Assembly (NCBI GenBank): GCA_030669485.1
Contig: DAOVDL010000002.1
Coordinates: 1 to 14,194 of the forward strand
Length of the DNA: 14,194 nt
Direction of reading: 5' to 3'
Origin: Candidatus Bathyarchaeota archaeon
GTDB lineage: Archaea > Thermoproteota > Bathyarchaeia > Hecatellales > Hecatellaceae
Part shown: positions 13,901 to 14,194 of the stretch, in pieces
Numbering within the stretch: position 1 is the stretch's first letter
How the letters are laid out: every line of letters begins with the position of its first letter
The notes under the pieces: model-generated
What the model saw: only the letters and a program-made list of their open reading frames with translations
Database searches by the model: none
What the model was told of the DNA's origin: nothing
Translations under genes and position numbers: made by a program

Positions 13901-14194
13901 ATTTCTTCCCTAGATAAGACTCGATAACCGCTTCGTTTCGGCTTACCTCTTTTGGTGTTCCTTCGGCTATCTTCTCGCCGTAGTTGAGTACTATGACCTT
14001 GTCAGAGAGTCCCATGATGACCCTCATGACATGTTCAACCATTAGTATTGTGATGCCGATGTCTCTTATTTTCTCAATAAGTACTACTGCCTCTCTGCTT
14101 TCCACGGGGTTCAACCCGGTGGTCACCTCGTCTAATAGGAGGAGTTTTGGTTCGGTTGCGAGGGCCTTGGCCAGTTGGAGGCGTCGTAATTCAG
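13890..14194 (-). CDS. livG: ABC transporter ATP-binding protein LivG, 5' part missing (window edge)
   Basis: The C-terminal ~100 residues of the second LIV ATPase. It opens inside the signature helix (ELRRLQLAKALATEPK), followed by Walker B LLLLDEVTTGLNPVE, the H-loop LMVEHVMRVIMGLSDKVIVLNYGEKIAEGTPKEV, and ends KKYDF. The Walker B continuation is VTTGLNP where LivG commonly has PAAGLNP, a modest variation. The N-terminal Walker A half lies outside the window. Its end overlaps livF. Confidence 0.9.
   Translation of the reverse strand, partial: ELRRLQLAKALATEPKLLLLDEVTTGLNPVESREAVVLIEKIRDIGITILMVEHVMRVIMGLSDKVIVLNYGEKIAEGTPKEVSRNEAVIESYLGKKYDF

Overview
The window looks like a piece of an archaeal chromosome, most likely TACK-type and possibly Bathyarchaeia-like (phylum placement is inference only). 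The evidence is an Orc1/Cdc6 initiator, an archaeal-type GPN-loop GTPase, a COG1340-like coiled-coil protein, an AmmeMemoRadiSam radical SAM enzyme, ferredoxin-linked indolepyruvate oxidoreductase, TATA boxes about 25-38 nt before starts, and a mix of Shine-Dalgarno-led and nearly leaderless genes. Genes are dense and lie on both strands.

Left part (1-3275): a divergent Orc1/Cdc6 gene on the plus strand converges on a cis-prenyltransferase gene (minus). Upstream of the latter, also minus, is a long coiled-coil gene. The Orc1 gene has no ATG/GTG/TTG at its homology-supported start, and a perfect 18-bp palindrome sits in its promoter. The coiled-coil gene has an in-frame TGA at codon 7 after its only plausible ATG.

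Middle (3276-6510): an HpnH-like radical SAM protein (plus) faces a two-gene minus operon of a small zinc-ribbon protein and a GPN-loop GTPase. Divergent from that operon is an AmrS-type radical SAM enzyme (plus), with a hairpin in the shared intergenic region.

Accessory island (about 6580-7303): a hicB-hicA toxin-antitoxin pair (minus). The hicA toxin carries a one-base deletion exactly in the codon of its catalytic histidine. The pair is bracketed by two imperfect direct repeats, each made of a G-rich head followed by a tandem array of exactly 10-bp units. The right-hand array ends about 20 bp upstream of the TATA box of iorA.

Right part (7377-14194): iorA-iorB (plus), a CoA- and ferredoxin-dependent oxidoreductase of aryl 2-oxo acids, ends 8 nt from a convergent branched-chain/neutral amino-acid ABC transporter operon (minus, order livG-livF-livK-livH-livM, livG cut by the window edge). 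Together they suggest peptide or amino-acid uptake and oxidative fermentation.
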